64,000 bases of DNA from Koleobacter methoxysyntrophicus. Lineage in GTDB: Bacteria > Bacillota > Thermosediminibacteria > Koleobacterales > Koleobacteraceae. A program made the position numbers and the translations under genes. Below the pieces are notes generated by a model. The model saw nothing but the letters and a program-made list of their open reading frames with translations. It made no database searches and was not told the DNA's origin. Positions 1 to 8,927 of the stretch are shown in pieces; position 1 is the first letter of the stretch; the number at the start of each line of letters is the position of its first letter. The stretch is from positions 1,657,001 to 1,721,000 of the forward strand of contig NZ_CP059066.1 of assembly GCF_017301615.1 (NCBI RefSeq), in the 5' to 3' direction.

Positions 1-2
1 GG

Positions 3-80
3 GAAGTCAAATATGGCCTGGCTACAATCTGTGTTGCAGGAGGATTGGGTGTATCAACAATTTATGAATTATACACGTAG
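3..80 (+). CDS. Thiolase (acetyl-CoA acetyltransferase), C-terminal end only
   Basis: The window opens inside this gene; only 25 codons and the TAG stop are present. The fragment reads YGLATICVAGGLGVSTIYE. This matches the last strand of thiolases, where a Cys-x-Gly-Gly-Gly motif carries the second catalytic cysteine; here the glycine run is AGG. It ends 79 bp before a CoA-transferase pair on the same strand, so the three genes probably form one acetoacetate operon. A full-length thiolase at 13986-15146 has the related ending CVGGGQG, so this is a second copy and not a duplicate annotation. The call is limited by the short stretch visible. Confidence 0.6.
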   Translation, partial: EVKYGLATICVAGGLGVSTIYELYT

Positions 81-159
81 GATTGACTCTTAGGGTTTTT
101 AGAGGGTTATACGGTAATAGGTAACAAATGTAAATATGCTGTTTTTAGGGGTGATTTTC

Positions 160-954
160 ATGAGAGAATGCAGACAATCTGGGTTCAGCAACAAAATTCG
201 AAATGCAAAGGATGCTATATCGATGATTAAACCTGGTTCTACGATTCTAGTAGGCGGGTTTGGTCTTGCAGGGGTCCCGGAATACTTAATAGAAACCCTT
301 GCTGAAAGCGGAATTAATGGATTAACAATAGCAAGTAATGACTTAGGTTCACCAGGGGTAGGTTTAGGTAAACTACTTACAAATAATCAGGTAAAAGCCC
401 TGATCGGTACGTATTATAACTGGAATCCAGAAGTTGCCAAGGCTTACAACGAGGGCAGAATAGATGTAACATTGGTCCCCCAGGGGACCTTTGCAGAAGC
501 AATCCGAGCAGCAGGGGTGGGAATACCGGCCTTTTATACCCCAACTGCAGCAGGGACCAAGCTCGCAGAAGGAAAAGAAACCAGGGTTTTCAACGGAAGA
601 ACATATGTGTTAGAACATGCCATCCATGCTGATGTGGCACTGATTAAGGCATATAAGGCTGATAAAATAGGAAATTTGATTTACTATAAAACTGCTCGCA
701 ATTTCAATCCCATTATGGCTATGGCAGCCGATTTAGTAATCGCACAGGTTGATGAAGTGGTGCCGGTGGGAACCCTCGACCCTGAATGTATCGTTACGCC
801 GCATATATTTGTAGACGTAATAACACTGTCGGAATCAGGTTCCTATTTTAAGACAATAAATAAGCATATGGAGCTTAATATTTTAAATGATTTAATGTTC
901 GGGGAGGTTTACCGAAAGCAAAAAGAATTCTTGCACGACGGGAGGGAAAGATAA
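160..954 (+). CDS. ctfA: Acetate/3-oxoacid CoA-transferase, subunit A
   Basis: Alpha subunit of a family-I CoA-transferase (SCOT/AtoD/CtfA type), which moves CoA between acyl-CoA and acetoacetate or acetate in the cytosol. The N-terminal glycine-rich segment GGFGLAGVPEYLIE is the CoA-binding signature of this subunit, and a second typical stretch is VPQGTFAEAIRAAGVGIPAFYTPT. I start at ATG 160, which has AGGGGTG seven bases upstream; an in-frame ATG at 136 lacks a good ribosome site. At 264 residues it is somewhat longer than the usual 220-240, with the extra length at the C-terminus. Its stop overlaps the next start by one base (TAATG), so the subunits are translationally coupled. The preceding thiolase end suggests acetoacetate or acetoacetyl-CoA metabolism. 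Confidence 0.9.
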   Translation: MRECRQSGFSNKIRNAKDAISMIKPGSTILVGGFGLAGVPEYLIETLAESGINGLTIASNDLGSPGVGLGKLLTNNQVKALIGTYYNWNPEVAKAYNEGRIDVTLVPQGTFAEAIRAAGVGIPAFYTPTAAGTKLAEGKETRVFNGRTYVLEHAIHADVALIKAYKADKIGNLIYYKTARNFNPIMAMAADLVIAQVDEVVPVGTLDPECIVTPHIFVDVITLSESGSYFKTINKHMELNILNDLMFGEVYRKQKEFLHDGRER

Positions 955-1634
955 TGAATAATATATTATCTGAAGAAGAAGCAAAGATAAGGATTGCAAA
1001 AAGGATAGCTAAAGAATTTATGGCAAGCCCAGGGATATTAATAATAAACCTGGGAGTAGGGATACCAACAATGGTTGCAAACTTCATTAAAGGGGAGAAT
1101 ATCTATATTCAGACTGAAAATGGTATGCTTGGCGTAGGGCCGCTGGCATCGGAGGATAAGGCAGACCGCAACCTTATTAATGCGGGGAGGCAGCCCGTAA
1201 CAGAAACACCGGGATGCAGTTATTTCGATAGTGCAATGTCTTTCGGTATGATCAGGGGTTCCCATGTAGATGCTACGGTTATAGGCGCCTTTGAAGTGGA
1301 TCAAGACGGTAATATTGCCAACTGGATAATTCCAAACGGTAAACAGTTAGGTGTAGGTGGAGCAATGGACCTTGTGAGCGGTGTAAAAAAAGTAATAGTA
1401 GCCATGCAGCATACCACCAAAAATGGCAAACCGAAGATAGTAAAGAAGTGCAGCCTACCTATAACTGGTATCGGTGAAGCTGATATGATTGTTACCGAAC
1501 TCGCTCTGTTTTGTTTTGAAAGCGGCCGGTTAGTTTTAAAAGAGATCTCACCTGAGATTTCTCTTGAAAATTTAAAAGATGTAACAGAGGCAGAATTCAC
1601 AGTAAGCTTTGACCTTAAGGAGTTTGAAATTTAA
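954..1634 (+). CDS. ctfB: Acetate/3-oxoacid CoA-transferase, subunit B
   Basis: Beta subunit of the same CoA-transferase. The motif TENGMLGVGP near residue 55 contains the glutamate that forms the enzyme-CoA thioester in this family, and the stretch NAGRQPVTETPGCSYFDSA is also typical. Length (226 residues) is normal. The start codon overlaps the ctfA stop. A strong terminator follows directly, so the operon ends here. Known members use acetoacetate, acetate, butyrate or succinate; the true substrate cannot be read from sequence. Inference: with the thiolase upstream and the beta-keto acid cleavage enzyme at 17967-18806, it could turn released acetoacetate into acetoacetyl-CoA. Confidence 0.9.
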   Translation: MNNILSEEEAKIRIAKRIAKEFMASPGILIINLGVGIPTMVANFIKGENIYIQTENGMLGVGPLASEDKADRNLINAGRQPVTETPGCSYFDSAMSFGMIRGSHVDATVIGAFEVDQDGNIANWIIPNGKQLGVGGAMDLVSGVKKVIVAMQHTTKNGKPKIVKKCSLPITGIGEADMIVTELALFCFESGRLVLKEISPEISLENLKDVTEAEFTVSFDLKEFEI

Positions 1635-1643
1635 AGGGTGAAG

Positions 1644-1680
1644 AGGGGAGTATAACCTAAAGTCTATACTCCCCTTTTTA
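1644..1680. terminator. Bidirectional intrinsic terminator
   Basis: An 11-bp perfect stem (AGGGGAGTATA pairing with TATACTCCCCT) with a 10-base loop, followed by a T tract on the plus strand. It lies between the ctfB stop and the 3' end of the convergent spoVB gene, so it can serve both. Confidence 0.85.
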
Positions 1681-1683
1681 CTT

Positions 1684-3262
1684 TCAACCGAAGAACAACT
1701 GATTGAACCATATCTTGATATTCATAATCCTCCTGATATCTTCTATTTTTAGAATCCGGTACCTAACGGCAAACACCAGATACACCGGTAATCCTGTAAA
1801 CAGGGCCAAACAGATCCTGACTATTTCTTCCCGTATGTATGATGAAAAAGCACTGTAAATAAGAAACAAAACAAGGCCAAAAACAGCGGACGGTATTAAA
1901 GGCATGAAAAACCAGGAACCTGCGAATTCTATGATATTTACCCGTCTGTTTAATGCCCTCAAGTTGAGGATAAAACCTATTAAAGAGCTTATAACGAATC
2001 CCAGAAGATAGCCCTTTAACCCTATTTGAGGGACAGGGATCAGATAGTATATAGAAGCCACCATTACCAAAGAAGTGATCAGAGAATTTTTAAGAGGGGT
2101 GATCTGGTCGCCCAGCCCCCTAAAAACGGAAGAAATGGCTGCACTGTGATAAAGAAAGATTGAGCCCGCCGCGAGAAATGGAAGGAATTCACCGACCAAG
2201 GCTATTCCGTAAATGAGCAGGCCTACAGATTTACCTAAGACTATAAATAAGGATGCTGAAGCATAGGAAATTATGGAGGTCAGCTTCAGGGCCTGAAGGG
2301 TTTTTGCCTTTACTCCCTTCCAGTTATTGAGGGAAACGTCTTCTGAAATTTCGGGAATAAGGGTCATGGCCATAGAAGAAGTCATTATTGAAGGTAGAAG
2401 GATTAGAGGTACAGCCATCCCCGTCAGCTTCCCGAAAAGGGCAATAGACCTTTGGGGTGTCATACCGGCTGCCTGCAGACTCCTGGGAACAAGCACTGCT
2501 TCAACAACATGGAAAAGCGACCCTGTTATCCTGCTCACGGATATGGGTAAAGCCGTCGAAATTATATCTCCGATGATTCTGCGGTAGGGTAAAGTTTCTT
2601 CCCTTTTTATATATAAAGGGGGGTATTTAAGTCTGATTCTGGTATAATAAAAAATCAGGTGAGCAAACCCCAGAATTTCCCCTAAAACCATAGAAGAAAT
2701 AACAAAGGCAACTGAAGAACCGGTTCCCCACAGAAGGAAAAATTTTAGGAAAACGGCACACAACCCTAATTTGACTGCCTGTTCTATTACCTGGGATTCA
2801 GCAGGGGGTTTAATATCCTGCACCCCGAGAAAAAAAACCCTTTAAGGTTGAGGATAAAGCAGAGAAGATAATACCTGGAATTAGCATCAATATAGGTATG
2901 TAGGTTCGATGCTCCCTTAAAATGTAAAAAGCCAGGAAATGAGCTGAAACATATATAACGATTGAAACGGCAATTCCCGATAATCCCACAAGAAAGAAAC
3001 CCGCCCGGGTTATCTTATAGATGTTGACATAATTACCCCGGGCCTTTTCCTGTGAAATCAGTTTAGAAAGGGATAGGATTATACCCGATGAGGTTATAGT
3101 AAGGGCCATGACATAGATAGGAAGGACCATCTGATAAATACCCATTCCTTCTGCACCCAGGGTCCTTGAAATGAATATTCTGTAAAAAAAACCGAGAAAT
3201 CTGGCTAATCCGCTGCTGATTGTTAAAATAACAGCGCCTTTGATGAAGAAATTAACGGCCAT
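1684..3262 (-). pseudogene. spoVB: SpoVB/MATE-type polysaccharide flippase, frameshifted
   Basis: Two minus-strand reading frames (2810-3262 and 1684-2823) together make one polytopic membrane protein of about 525 residues, the normal size for stage V sporulation protein B-like flippases (MOP superfamily). The N-terminal part contains the first helices and the family start (ISSGLARFLGFFYRIFISR). It ends at LKGFF, and the other frame continues as LGVQDIKPPAESQVIEQ, which fits the family pattern of this loop. The shift lies in a run of eight T on the coding strand (plus-strand A run 2830-2837); removing one base restores the frame. Start ATG 3262 has AGGAGGT upstream. It may be a true pseudogene, a slippage-prone gene or a homopolymer sequencing error. 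SpoVB-like proteins act in spore cortex or envelope lipid-linked sugar export, supporting a spore-forming host. Confidence 0.8.
2830..2837 (-). repeat. Homopolymer (8 T on coding strand) at the spoVB frameshift
   Basis: Eight consecutive A on the plus strand. Deleting one base joins the two spoVB frames through LKGFFLGVQDIKP, which keeps family consensus on both sides, so the lesion is placed here with confidence. Read-level data would tell a sequencing error from a genuine slippage site. Confidence 0.8.
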
Positions 3263-3973
3263 TATTGTACCTCCTGAAGAAACCTCAAGGTCTATCCTTT
3301 GAAAAAGGCCCCATGAATCATTAAATTATATGACATCCGCAGCATTTTATGAAGCATTTTTAAGGAATAATGTAAATTCCGCATGTAACCATTTATCACT
3401 ACCCCCATTTTAACCATTTTCTTTTTCGAGCCTCATCCATATGACTGTTTTACCATCTAAAATGTTTCATTGTTTCGGGTATAAAATTAAAAAAATTATT
3501 GGCTTGTAGTAAATTAAAACCTCCTGGGCATATAAATAATTTGACTAAAAAATGAGGGAGGCAAGTAGCAAGATAAAGTTTTCGCGTGTTTATTGACAGA
3601 TTTATTGATAGTTTTATGGTAAATTTAGGAATTTTTCGAGGAGGACAAAAAGGATTTTACATGTTAATTAAAATTAATTTCTGAATTTTTAAAATTTGAC
3701 TAGCAATGCAGGAAAATCATTTTCTAAGTCGAATAAAATATAATTTAATATTTTTAAGAAAGTTTAGTACTGTGTACAAGTATATTTTCCAAATTTAGGG
3801 TGCACATAAAAAGGAAAATAACAGGCCTGTAGAACGACGTGAGCAGATATCCTTGTATCGCGAAAATACCGCTGAACCTCATGGCTTGAAATGGACTTTA
3901 AAAGTGGTTCGAGGTGGCCAAATCTGATAGGGTATCAACTCGGCTGAAATTTATATTAAATCGGTGATGGTAT
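3263..3973. other. Long AT-rich intergenic region with a possible structured leader
   Basis: About 710 bases separate the divergent spoVB and histidine-kinase genes. Most is very AT-rich with no reading frame. From about 3822 to 3945 base composition becomes more mixed and short complementary segments appear: GTAT/ATAC around CGCGAAA, ACCTC with GAGGT, and GATA/TATC. This could be the folded 5' leader of the kinase mRNA or the scar of a lost element. I compared it by eye with the common riboswitch consensus patterns and recognised none. Confidence 0.35.
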
Positions 3974-6295
3974 ATGACAAAGTCTTTAGTAAACAAAATA
4001 ATAATAATTTTCTTAATAACAACGATTATTTCTGTGTTATTAATAACTTATTTTTTTATTAAAAACGATTCTAAAGTTAAAGAAATGCTGATAAAAGAGA
4101 ATATCCTGAAACTGGCAGAAGAGAAAGCTCAGGTTATCAACCTTATTTTTAAAAATATCGAAAACGAAACTGAGAATTTGGGTTATGCTTTAAAGTTTTT
4201 AATGGAAGCTCAAGTCAAATCTGAAAAGTTATCCGCTGTGGAAACTAGCTACCAAAGGGATTCAAGGGGCGTTTTAGGAAGGACTGATTCAACCGAGAAT
4301 TCGAGTGTTTTCCTTTCAAGAGATATGGCACTTACCCCTGAAATAAAAAAAGAAATATGCATAACTGAAATACTTGACCCTCTTTTGAAAAGTATTAAAC
4401 ATAATAATCCTGTAGTTGAATGGGTTTATATTACTTCCAGCAACAATTTGTTGAGGGTGTATCCGTACCTTTCAAATGACATGTTTGATGCAGATCATAA
4501 ACACTATAAAGACCCTTTCTATACTATTGCTAATGAAGAAAACAACCCCGAAAGAAGAGTCGTTTGGTCAAGCCCTTACTATGATTATGCGGGGAAGGGC
4601 TGGGTGCTCACCTGTTCTTATCCTGTATACATGGATGATAGACTAGTTATGGTGGTTTCTCTGGATATAGCATTAAATTCTATTAAAGAACTTATAGCTG
4701 ATTTTAAACTGATCAAAACGGGGTTTGCTTTTTTGATAGATAAGGATGGTAATGTAATTTATCATCCCCATTACATTCCTGCATTTGGGAAGGAAGGCAG
4801 ATTATTAGCACAGAATCTGTTAACTTCCTCTGAAACAGAATACAAAAACATCATTGAAGCATTATTTAGGAGTAAAAAAGGTATATTTGAGTATAAGGAC
4901 AAATTGGGAGAGACGTATTTAATATCTGGGGCAAAAATAAACGATAACCTTTTATTAGGCATCCAGGTTAACAAAAAGGATTATATGTTAAATTTTGTAA
5001 ATTTCTTTCCTGCTTTTACAGATATAATTGTGGTTATGATCATAACGGTAATTGTTTTAGGAACCTATCTGTTTTATAGAATATCAATACCTATTTCAAA
5101 ACTGGTAAGAGAGACCAAAAAAATTGAAAACGGTCATTACGGAGAGGTTCTAAGCATTGCTTCTGATGATGAGATCGGTGAATTAAGCAAAGTATTCAAC
5201 AAAATGAGTCTGACTATAAAAGAACGCACTCAAAAACTTGAAGAGAGCAAACAACAGTTAGAGATGGTTTTTAACAGCATAAATGAATTGTTTTTCATCT
5301 GCAAGCCTGATTACACTGTTGTGCTTGTCAATGAAAAAAGCAAGCAAATTTATGAAAATGTAGATGAAGCTGTTGAGAAGGGTGAGAAGTGTTACAGCAT
5401 TTTTAGGAAAAGGTCAGCTCCCTGTGCCGGTTGCCCTATAAGGGAGCTTCTAAAAACGGGGCGATCTATTGAGCGCAACGTTGCAGTCGACAATAAGGTT
5501 TATAATGTTGATGCTACACCGATACTTGACAATAATAACCGTATCATTCAAATTATTATTTATAGCAGAGACATTACCCATTCGTTCATTACGAATAGAA
5601 TTGCTGCTCATCGTGAAAAACTTGCTGAATTAGGCCAAATAACCGCTGGTATTTTCCATGAATTAAAAAATCCTATATCTGTAATGAAAGGCAGCATATT
5701 CCTATTAAATGATATATTAAAGACACAAAGTTTACAAAAGCGAGATATTGAAGACATAAATTTTTCTGTTAAGGAACTGGAGAAAAGTGTTGAATATGCA
5801 GAGGGGATAATTTCTAATATTTTAGAGTTTACCAGAAAATCGGCAAAAGACAGAGAGGACATACCGCTAAGCAAGATTATTGACCATATATTGTTAATGT
5901 TAAATCAAAAAATAGTCAACCAAAGCATACTTGTTTATACTAGTGTTAATGATGATATTAGTGTTTATATGAACATCGATTCCTTGAGGCTTATTTTAAT
6001 GAATATAATATTAAATTCGATTCAAGCTATGCCGCACGGCGGTAAGTTACAAATTGCTGCTTTCAAAACTGAAGATAAAAAATGGGTAGAGGTAAAGGTT
6101 ACCGATACGGGATGCGGGATCGATAAAAGAAATGTATATAAGATTTTTAACCCTTATTTTACTACCAAAGAGAAGGGTACCGGTTTGGGTTTATGGATTG
6201 TAAAAAATGAAGTAGAATCCTTTGGCGGTAAAATAAAAGTTGATAGTAAAGCGGGGGTTTGTACGACTTTCACTATATTTTTGCCTTCCAGTTAA
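3974..6295 (+). CDS. Membrane sensor histidine kinase (Cache, HAMP, PAS, HisKA, HATPase)
   Basis: A 773-residue two-component sensor. Domain order: transmembrane segment about 8-30; a large extracytoplasmic double-Cache-like region to about 340, with motifs such as [16 protein letters not shown]; transmembrane segment about 345-368; HAMP about 369-425; a PAS domain about 425-540; then the kinase core. The phospho-acceptor box is [10 protein letters not shown] with His at about 562. The ATPase shows the N box NSIQAM, G1 DTGCGID, and the F/G2 boxes [17 protein letters not shown]. The PAS domain carries a cysteine motif (CYS...APCAGCPI) of the kind seen in anaerobe sensors, perhaps for a metal or redox cofactor. 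Cache domains usually bind small organic acids or amino acids. The partner regulator follows 20 bp downstream but is now a chimera lacking its DNA-binding end, so signalling output is probably lost. Confidence 0.92.
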   Translation: MTKSLVNKIIIIFLITTIISVLLITYFFIKNDSKVKEMLIKENILKLAEEKAQVINLIFKNIENETENLGYALKFLMEAQVKSEKLSAVETSYQRDSRGVLGRTDSTENSSVFLSRDMALTPEIKKEICITEILDPLLKSIKHNNPVVEWVYITSSNNLLRVYPYLSNDMFDADHKHYKDPFYTIANEENNPERRVVWSSPYYDYAGKGWVLTCSYPVYMDDRLVMVVSLDIALNSIKELIADFKLIKTGFAFLIDKDGNVIYHPHYIPAFGKEGRLLAQNLLTSSETEYKNIIEALFRSKKGIFEYKDKLGETYLISGAKINDNLLLGIQVNKKDYMLNFVNFFPAFTDIIVVMIITVIVLGTYLFYRISIPISKLVRETKKIENGHYGEVLSIASDDEIGELSKVFNKMSLTIKERTQKLEESKQQLEMVFNSINELFFICKPDYTVVLVNEKSKQIYENVDEAVEKGEKCYSIFRKRSAPCAGCPIRELLKTGRSIERNVAVDNKVYNVDATPILDNNNRIIQIIIYSRDITHSFITNRIAAHREKLAELGQITAGIFHELKNPISVMKGSIFLLNDILKTQSLQKRDIEDINFSVKELEKSVEYAEGIISNILEFTRKSAKDREDIPLSKIIDHILLMLNQKIVNQSILVYTSVNDDISVYMNIDSLRLILMNIILNSIQAMPHGGKLQIAAFKTEDKKWVEVKVTDTGCGIDKRNVYKIFNPYFTTKEKGTGLGLWIVKNEVESFGGKIKVDSKAGVCTTFTIFLPSS

Positions 6296-6315
6296 AAAAA
6301 CAGGGGGAGTTAGTA

Positions 6316-8253
6316 ATGGTCAAGATAATGTTAGTTGATGACGACAAAAGCTTTCTTAGAGTTTATTCAAAAATTTTAAGCAGGGAAGGTTATGATGTTT
6401 TAACATGCGAAAATGGAGACCATGCCGTTGAAACCTTTAAAAAAAACCATGTAGATATCGTTATAAGCGATGTAATAATGCCCAAAATGAACGGAATCGA
6501 ATTGCTCAAAGAAATTAAAAAAAATGAGTCTGATATTCAAATCATAATGCTGTCGGGGAAAGGAAACATAAAAGATGCTGTTGAAGCAATGAAATTGGGG
6601 GCATACAACTATCTGCTAAAACCTGTTGATATTGAAGAACTATTGATAAATATAAAGAAGGCATTAAACCTGAAGAATATTGGGGAAGAAAATTATATCT
6701 ACAGGAATGAGAAATCAGAACTGTTTAAAGAAAACCGCATCATAGGAAAAAGCGATCACATAAATGAAATTAAGAGCAGAATTAACGCAATTGCTGATGT
6801 TGATTCAACAATATTAATTATGGGAGAAACAGGAACCGGCAAAGAGATCGTTGCCCAAGAAATACATTACAATAGTAAAAGACGCAATAAACCTTTAATA
6901 AAAGTAAATTGCGCCGCGTTAGCAAAAACGGTGCTTGAAAGCGAACTTTTTGGACACGAGAGAGGGGCCTTTACTGGGGCATTCAACTTAAAAAAGGGCA
7001 AGTTTGAACTGGCTCATGGCGGTACAATATTTTTGGATGAAATCGGTGAACTGCCTATTGACGTTCAGGTTAAACTCTTAAGAGTACTTCAAGAAAAAGA
7101 ATTTGAAAGAGTTGGTGGAATAAAAACAATAAAGGCAGACTTTCGCCTTATAACAGCTACAAACAAAGACTTAAAAAAAGAGGTTGAGGAAGGTAGATTC
7201 AGAGAGGACCTGTTTTACAGGTTAAACGTTATACCGATCTATTTGAAACCCTTACGCGAACGGAAAGAAGATATCCTTCCATTAGCTGAGTATTTTTTAA
7301 AGAAATATTCCAAAGAATTAAATAGAAATGTTAAAGGTTTTGACGAACAGGCATTAAAAATTATCAATCATTATGACTGGCCTGGCAACGTTAGAGAATT
7401 GAGGATTCTTCCTTATGCAGAAAAGACCGCCGGTGTAATATGCGATTTTAAAACTATTGATATGAAGCCTTCTAACGTATGCGCTAGAACAAAGTTAAAA
7501 CAAGTATTACAGAAGACTGATTTTGAAGTCTATCTGGGTATAGAAAACGAATTCTATTTTTTGAAGAGAGATGAGAACGGCAAGTACATTCCGGCTGATA
7601 AAAGCCTGTGTTATTCCACGACTGGAATGCATATATGGAATGATTTGGTGTTAGAATTGACTGAATACCTTGAGAAACAGGGGATAGAAGTTGAAAAATA
7701 TTATCCGGAGTACGGTCAGGGTCAGCAGGAAGTTGTTATAAAATATGATAAAGCCTTAAAAACTGCAGATAATCAGATTCTGTTTAGAGAAACAATAAGA
7801 GCGGTTGCTGCAAAATACGGTTTGGTAGCATGTTTTATGCCCAAACCTTTTAATAATCTTGCAGGCAGCGGTGCACACCTTAATATCAGCCTGTGGAAAG
7901 ACGGCAAAAATGCTTTTTACAATAAAGATGATAAGTTAAAATTAAGCAGGGAAGGATATTACTTTATCGGAGGAATATTAAAACATATTAGACCTTTATG
8001 CGCTTTTACAGCTTCGACGATAACTTCTTATAAGAGATTAGCCCCCTTTAGATGGGCATCTTCCTATGGCTGTTATGGAATGGATAACAGGGAAGCTGCG
8101 ATAAGGATAAGTTCATCTCAATATAAAAATGAGGAGAAGACAACAAGGATCGAGTTTAAACCGATTGATCCTGCTTGCAATCCATATTTAGCTTTTAGTG
8201 CAGTTATTGCCGCAGGATTAGATGGGATACACAATCAAATAGACATCAAATAG
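6316..8253 (+). CDS. Chimeric ORF: sigma54 response regulator fused to headless glutamine synthetase
   Basis: Start ATG 6316 follows AGGGGGAG. Residues 1-120 form a receiver domain with phospho-Asp 52 ([12 protein letters not shown]). About 140-362 is a sigma54-interacting AAA+ domain with Walker A GETGTGKE, the contact loop GAFTGA, and WPGNVREL ending near residue 362. At that point an NtrC-type protein should continue through the rest of AAA+ to a Fis-type HTH. Instead the protein runs directly into glutamine-synthetase sequence ([16 protein letters not shown]) and stays in the enzyme to the stop. The regulator thus lacks its DNA-binding domain, and the synthetase lacks its N-terminal beta-grasp domain, which completes the active site between subunits. 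A deletion between two neighbouring genes, helped by short homology at GAATTGAGG, is the simplest origin. Function is doubtful. The stop at 8253 is itself caused by an 11-bp duplication. Confidence 0.85.
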   Translation: MVKIMLVDDDKSFLRVYSKILSREGYDVLTCENGDHAVETFKKNHVDIVISDVIMPKMNGIELLKEIKKNESDIQIIMLSGKGNIKDAVEAMKLGAYNYLLKPVDIEELLINIKKALNLKNIGEENYIYRNEKSELFKENRIIGKSDHINEIKSRINAIADVDSTILIMGETGTGKEIVAQEIHYNSKRRNKPLIKVNCAALAKTVLESELFGHERGAFTGAFNLKKGKFELAHGGTIFLDEIGELPIDVQVKLLRVLQEKEFERVGGIKTIKADFRLITATNKDLKKEVEEGRFREDLFYRLNVIPIYLKPLRERKEDILPLAEYFLKKYSKELNRNVKGFDEQALKIINHYDWPGNVRELRILPYAEKTAGVICDFKTIDMKPSNVCARTKLKQVLQKTDFEVYLGIENEFYFLKRDENGKYIPADKSLCYSTTGMHIWNDLVLELTEYLEKQGIEVEKYYPEYGQGQQEVVIKYDKALKTADNQILFRETIRAVAAKYGLVACFMPKPFNNLAGSGAHLNISLWKDGKNAFYNKDDKLKLSREGYYFIGGILKHIRPLCAFTASTITSYKRLAPFRWASSYGCYGMDNREAAIRISSSQYKNEEKTTRIEFKPIDPACNPYLAFSAVIAAGLDGIHNQIDIK

Positions 8254-8501
8254 ACCCTGGAAAACCCATAGAGATAGACCCTGGATATTTATCTGAAGAA
8301 GAAAGAAAATCCTTAGGTATTAAGCCGTATCCCAGGAATCTGTTTGAGGCCCTTAAAGAGCTAGAGAAGAGCAGTTTCTTTAGAAATGTATTTGGTGACG
8401 AACTGATAGATGAGTATGTAAAGATGAAAATGCATGATTGGAATGAATACATGATGTATGTAACGGATTGGGAATTAGAGAAATACGGTGACATATTTTA
8501 A
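7402..8501 (+). pseudogene. glnA: Glutamine synthetase remnant (N-terminus deleted, frameshifted)
   Basis: Glutamine synthetase makes glutamine from glutamate, ammonia and ATP. Visible family motifs in order: IENEFYF (metal-binding glutamate strand), [20 protein letters not shown] (the active-site His loop), [25 protein letters not shown], and [17 protein letters not shown]. The reading frame breaks at 8245, where an 11-bp unit is repeated; removing one copy gives [20 protein letters not shown] and an open frame to TAA 8499-8501. Counting one unit only, 362 codons remain of a protein normally near 440 or more. The missing N-terminus was lost in the fusion to the upstream response regulator. 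A strong terminator follows at 8523. Two independent lesions point to a decaying gene. Confidence 0.85.
8234..8255 (+). repeat. 11-bp perfect tandem duplication that breaks glnA
   Basis: ATCAAATAGAC occurs twice back to back (8234-8244 and 8245-8255). With one copy the glutamine-synthetase frame is continuous ([15 protein letters not shown]); with two it shifts and hits TAG at 8251-8253. A clean duplication of this length is unlike a homopolymer sequencing error. Confidence 0.92.
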
Positions 8502-8522
8502 TATAACTAATGTGTCACTTGC

Positions 8523-8560
8523 AAATCACAGGATAAAGGAAGCCCTTTATCCTGTGATTT
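8523..8560. terminator. Intrinsic terminator
   Basis: A 17-bp perfect stem (AAATCACAGGATAAAGG with its complement) around the loop AAGC, just after the glutamine-synthetase remnant and before the convergent gene at 8589. A short T run follows, so it probably works for both strands. Confidence 0.8.
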
Positions 8561-8588
8561 TATGAGACCTACACATTCTACATATGCT

Positions 8589-8927
8589 TTATCCATCTTC
8601 ATATATAACCGTTATTATTTTAAAAATGGACAATAGTATTTCCTTTTCTTCTGGCGGTATATTTTGGGCATTTTGCATAAATACTGCATATCTATCGGAA
8701 AGCTGCGTCCTCTCCGGAGGTAAAAAGGATTCTTTACCCGCTCCCGATAAAAAGGACTGCCTTCTGCCGAGGGTTTCGGCAAACCATATCTTTACATCAG
8801 GGTAAAAGGTTGTAACCGATTCAGATACAGCATCCAGTGCCCTCGAGAGATCCCCGGCAGACAGGGACATTAGCAGGAGATCTTTTATCAGTTCCCGGAA
8901 AGGGGGTTTGGTATCATACATACACAT
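8589..8927 (-). CDS. Hypothetical protein downstream of hydG
   Basis: A 112-residue soluble protein with no signal peptide or membrane segment and two cysteine-free halves. I do not recognise a family with certainty. The pattern of amphipathic helices (FRELIKDLLLMSLSAGDLSRALDAV) followed by YPDVKIWFAE and a closing helix resembles part of a GAF-type sensory domain, but this is only an impression. Its ATG overlaps the 3' end of hydG by 14 bp, so it is surely co-transcribed and translationally coupled, which suggests a role linked to hydrogenase maturation or its control. Confidence 0.6.
   Translation of the reverse strand: MCMYDTKPPFRELIKDLLLMSLSAGDLSRALDAVSESVTTFYPDVKIWFAETLGRRQSFLSGAGKESFLPPERTQLSDRYAVFMQNAQNIPPEEKEILLSIFKIITVIYEDG

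Noticed and set aside
3820-3960. Known riboswitch (c-di-AMP, c-di-GMP, or group II intron domain) upstream of the kinase
   Set aside because: Short stretches look familiar but the conserved cores of these classes are not present; reported only as an unexplained leader.
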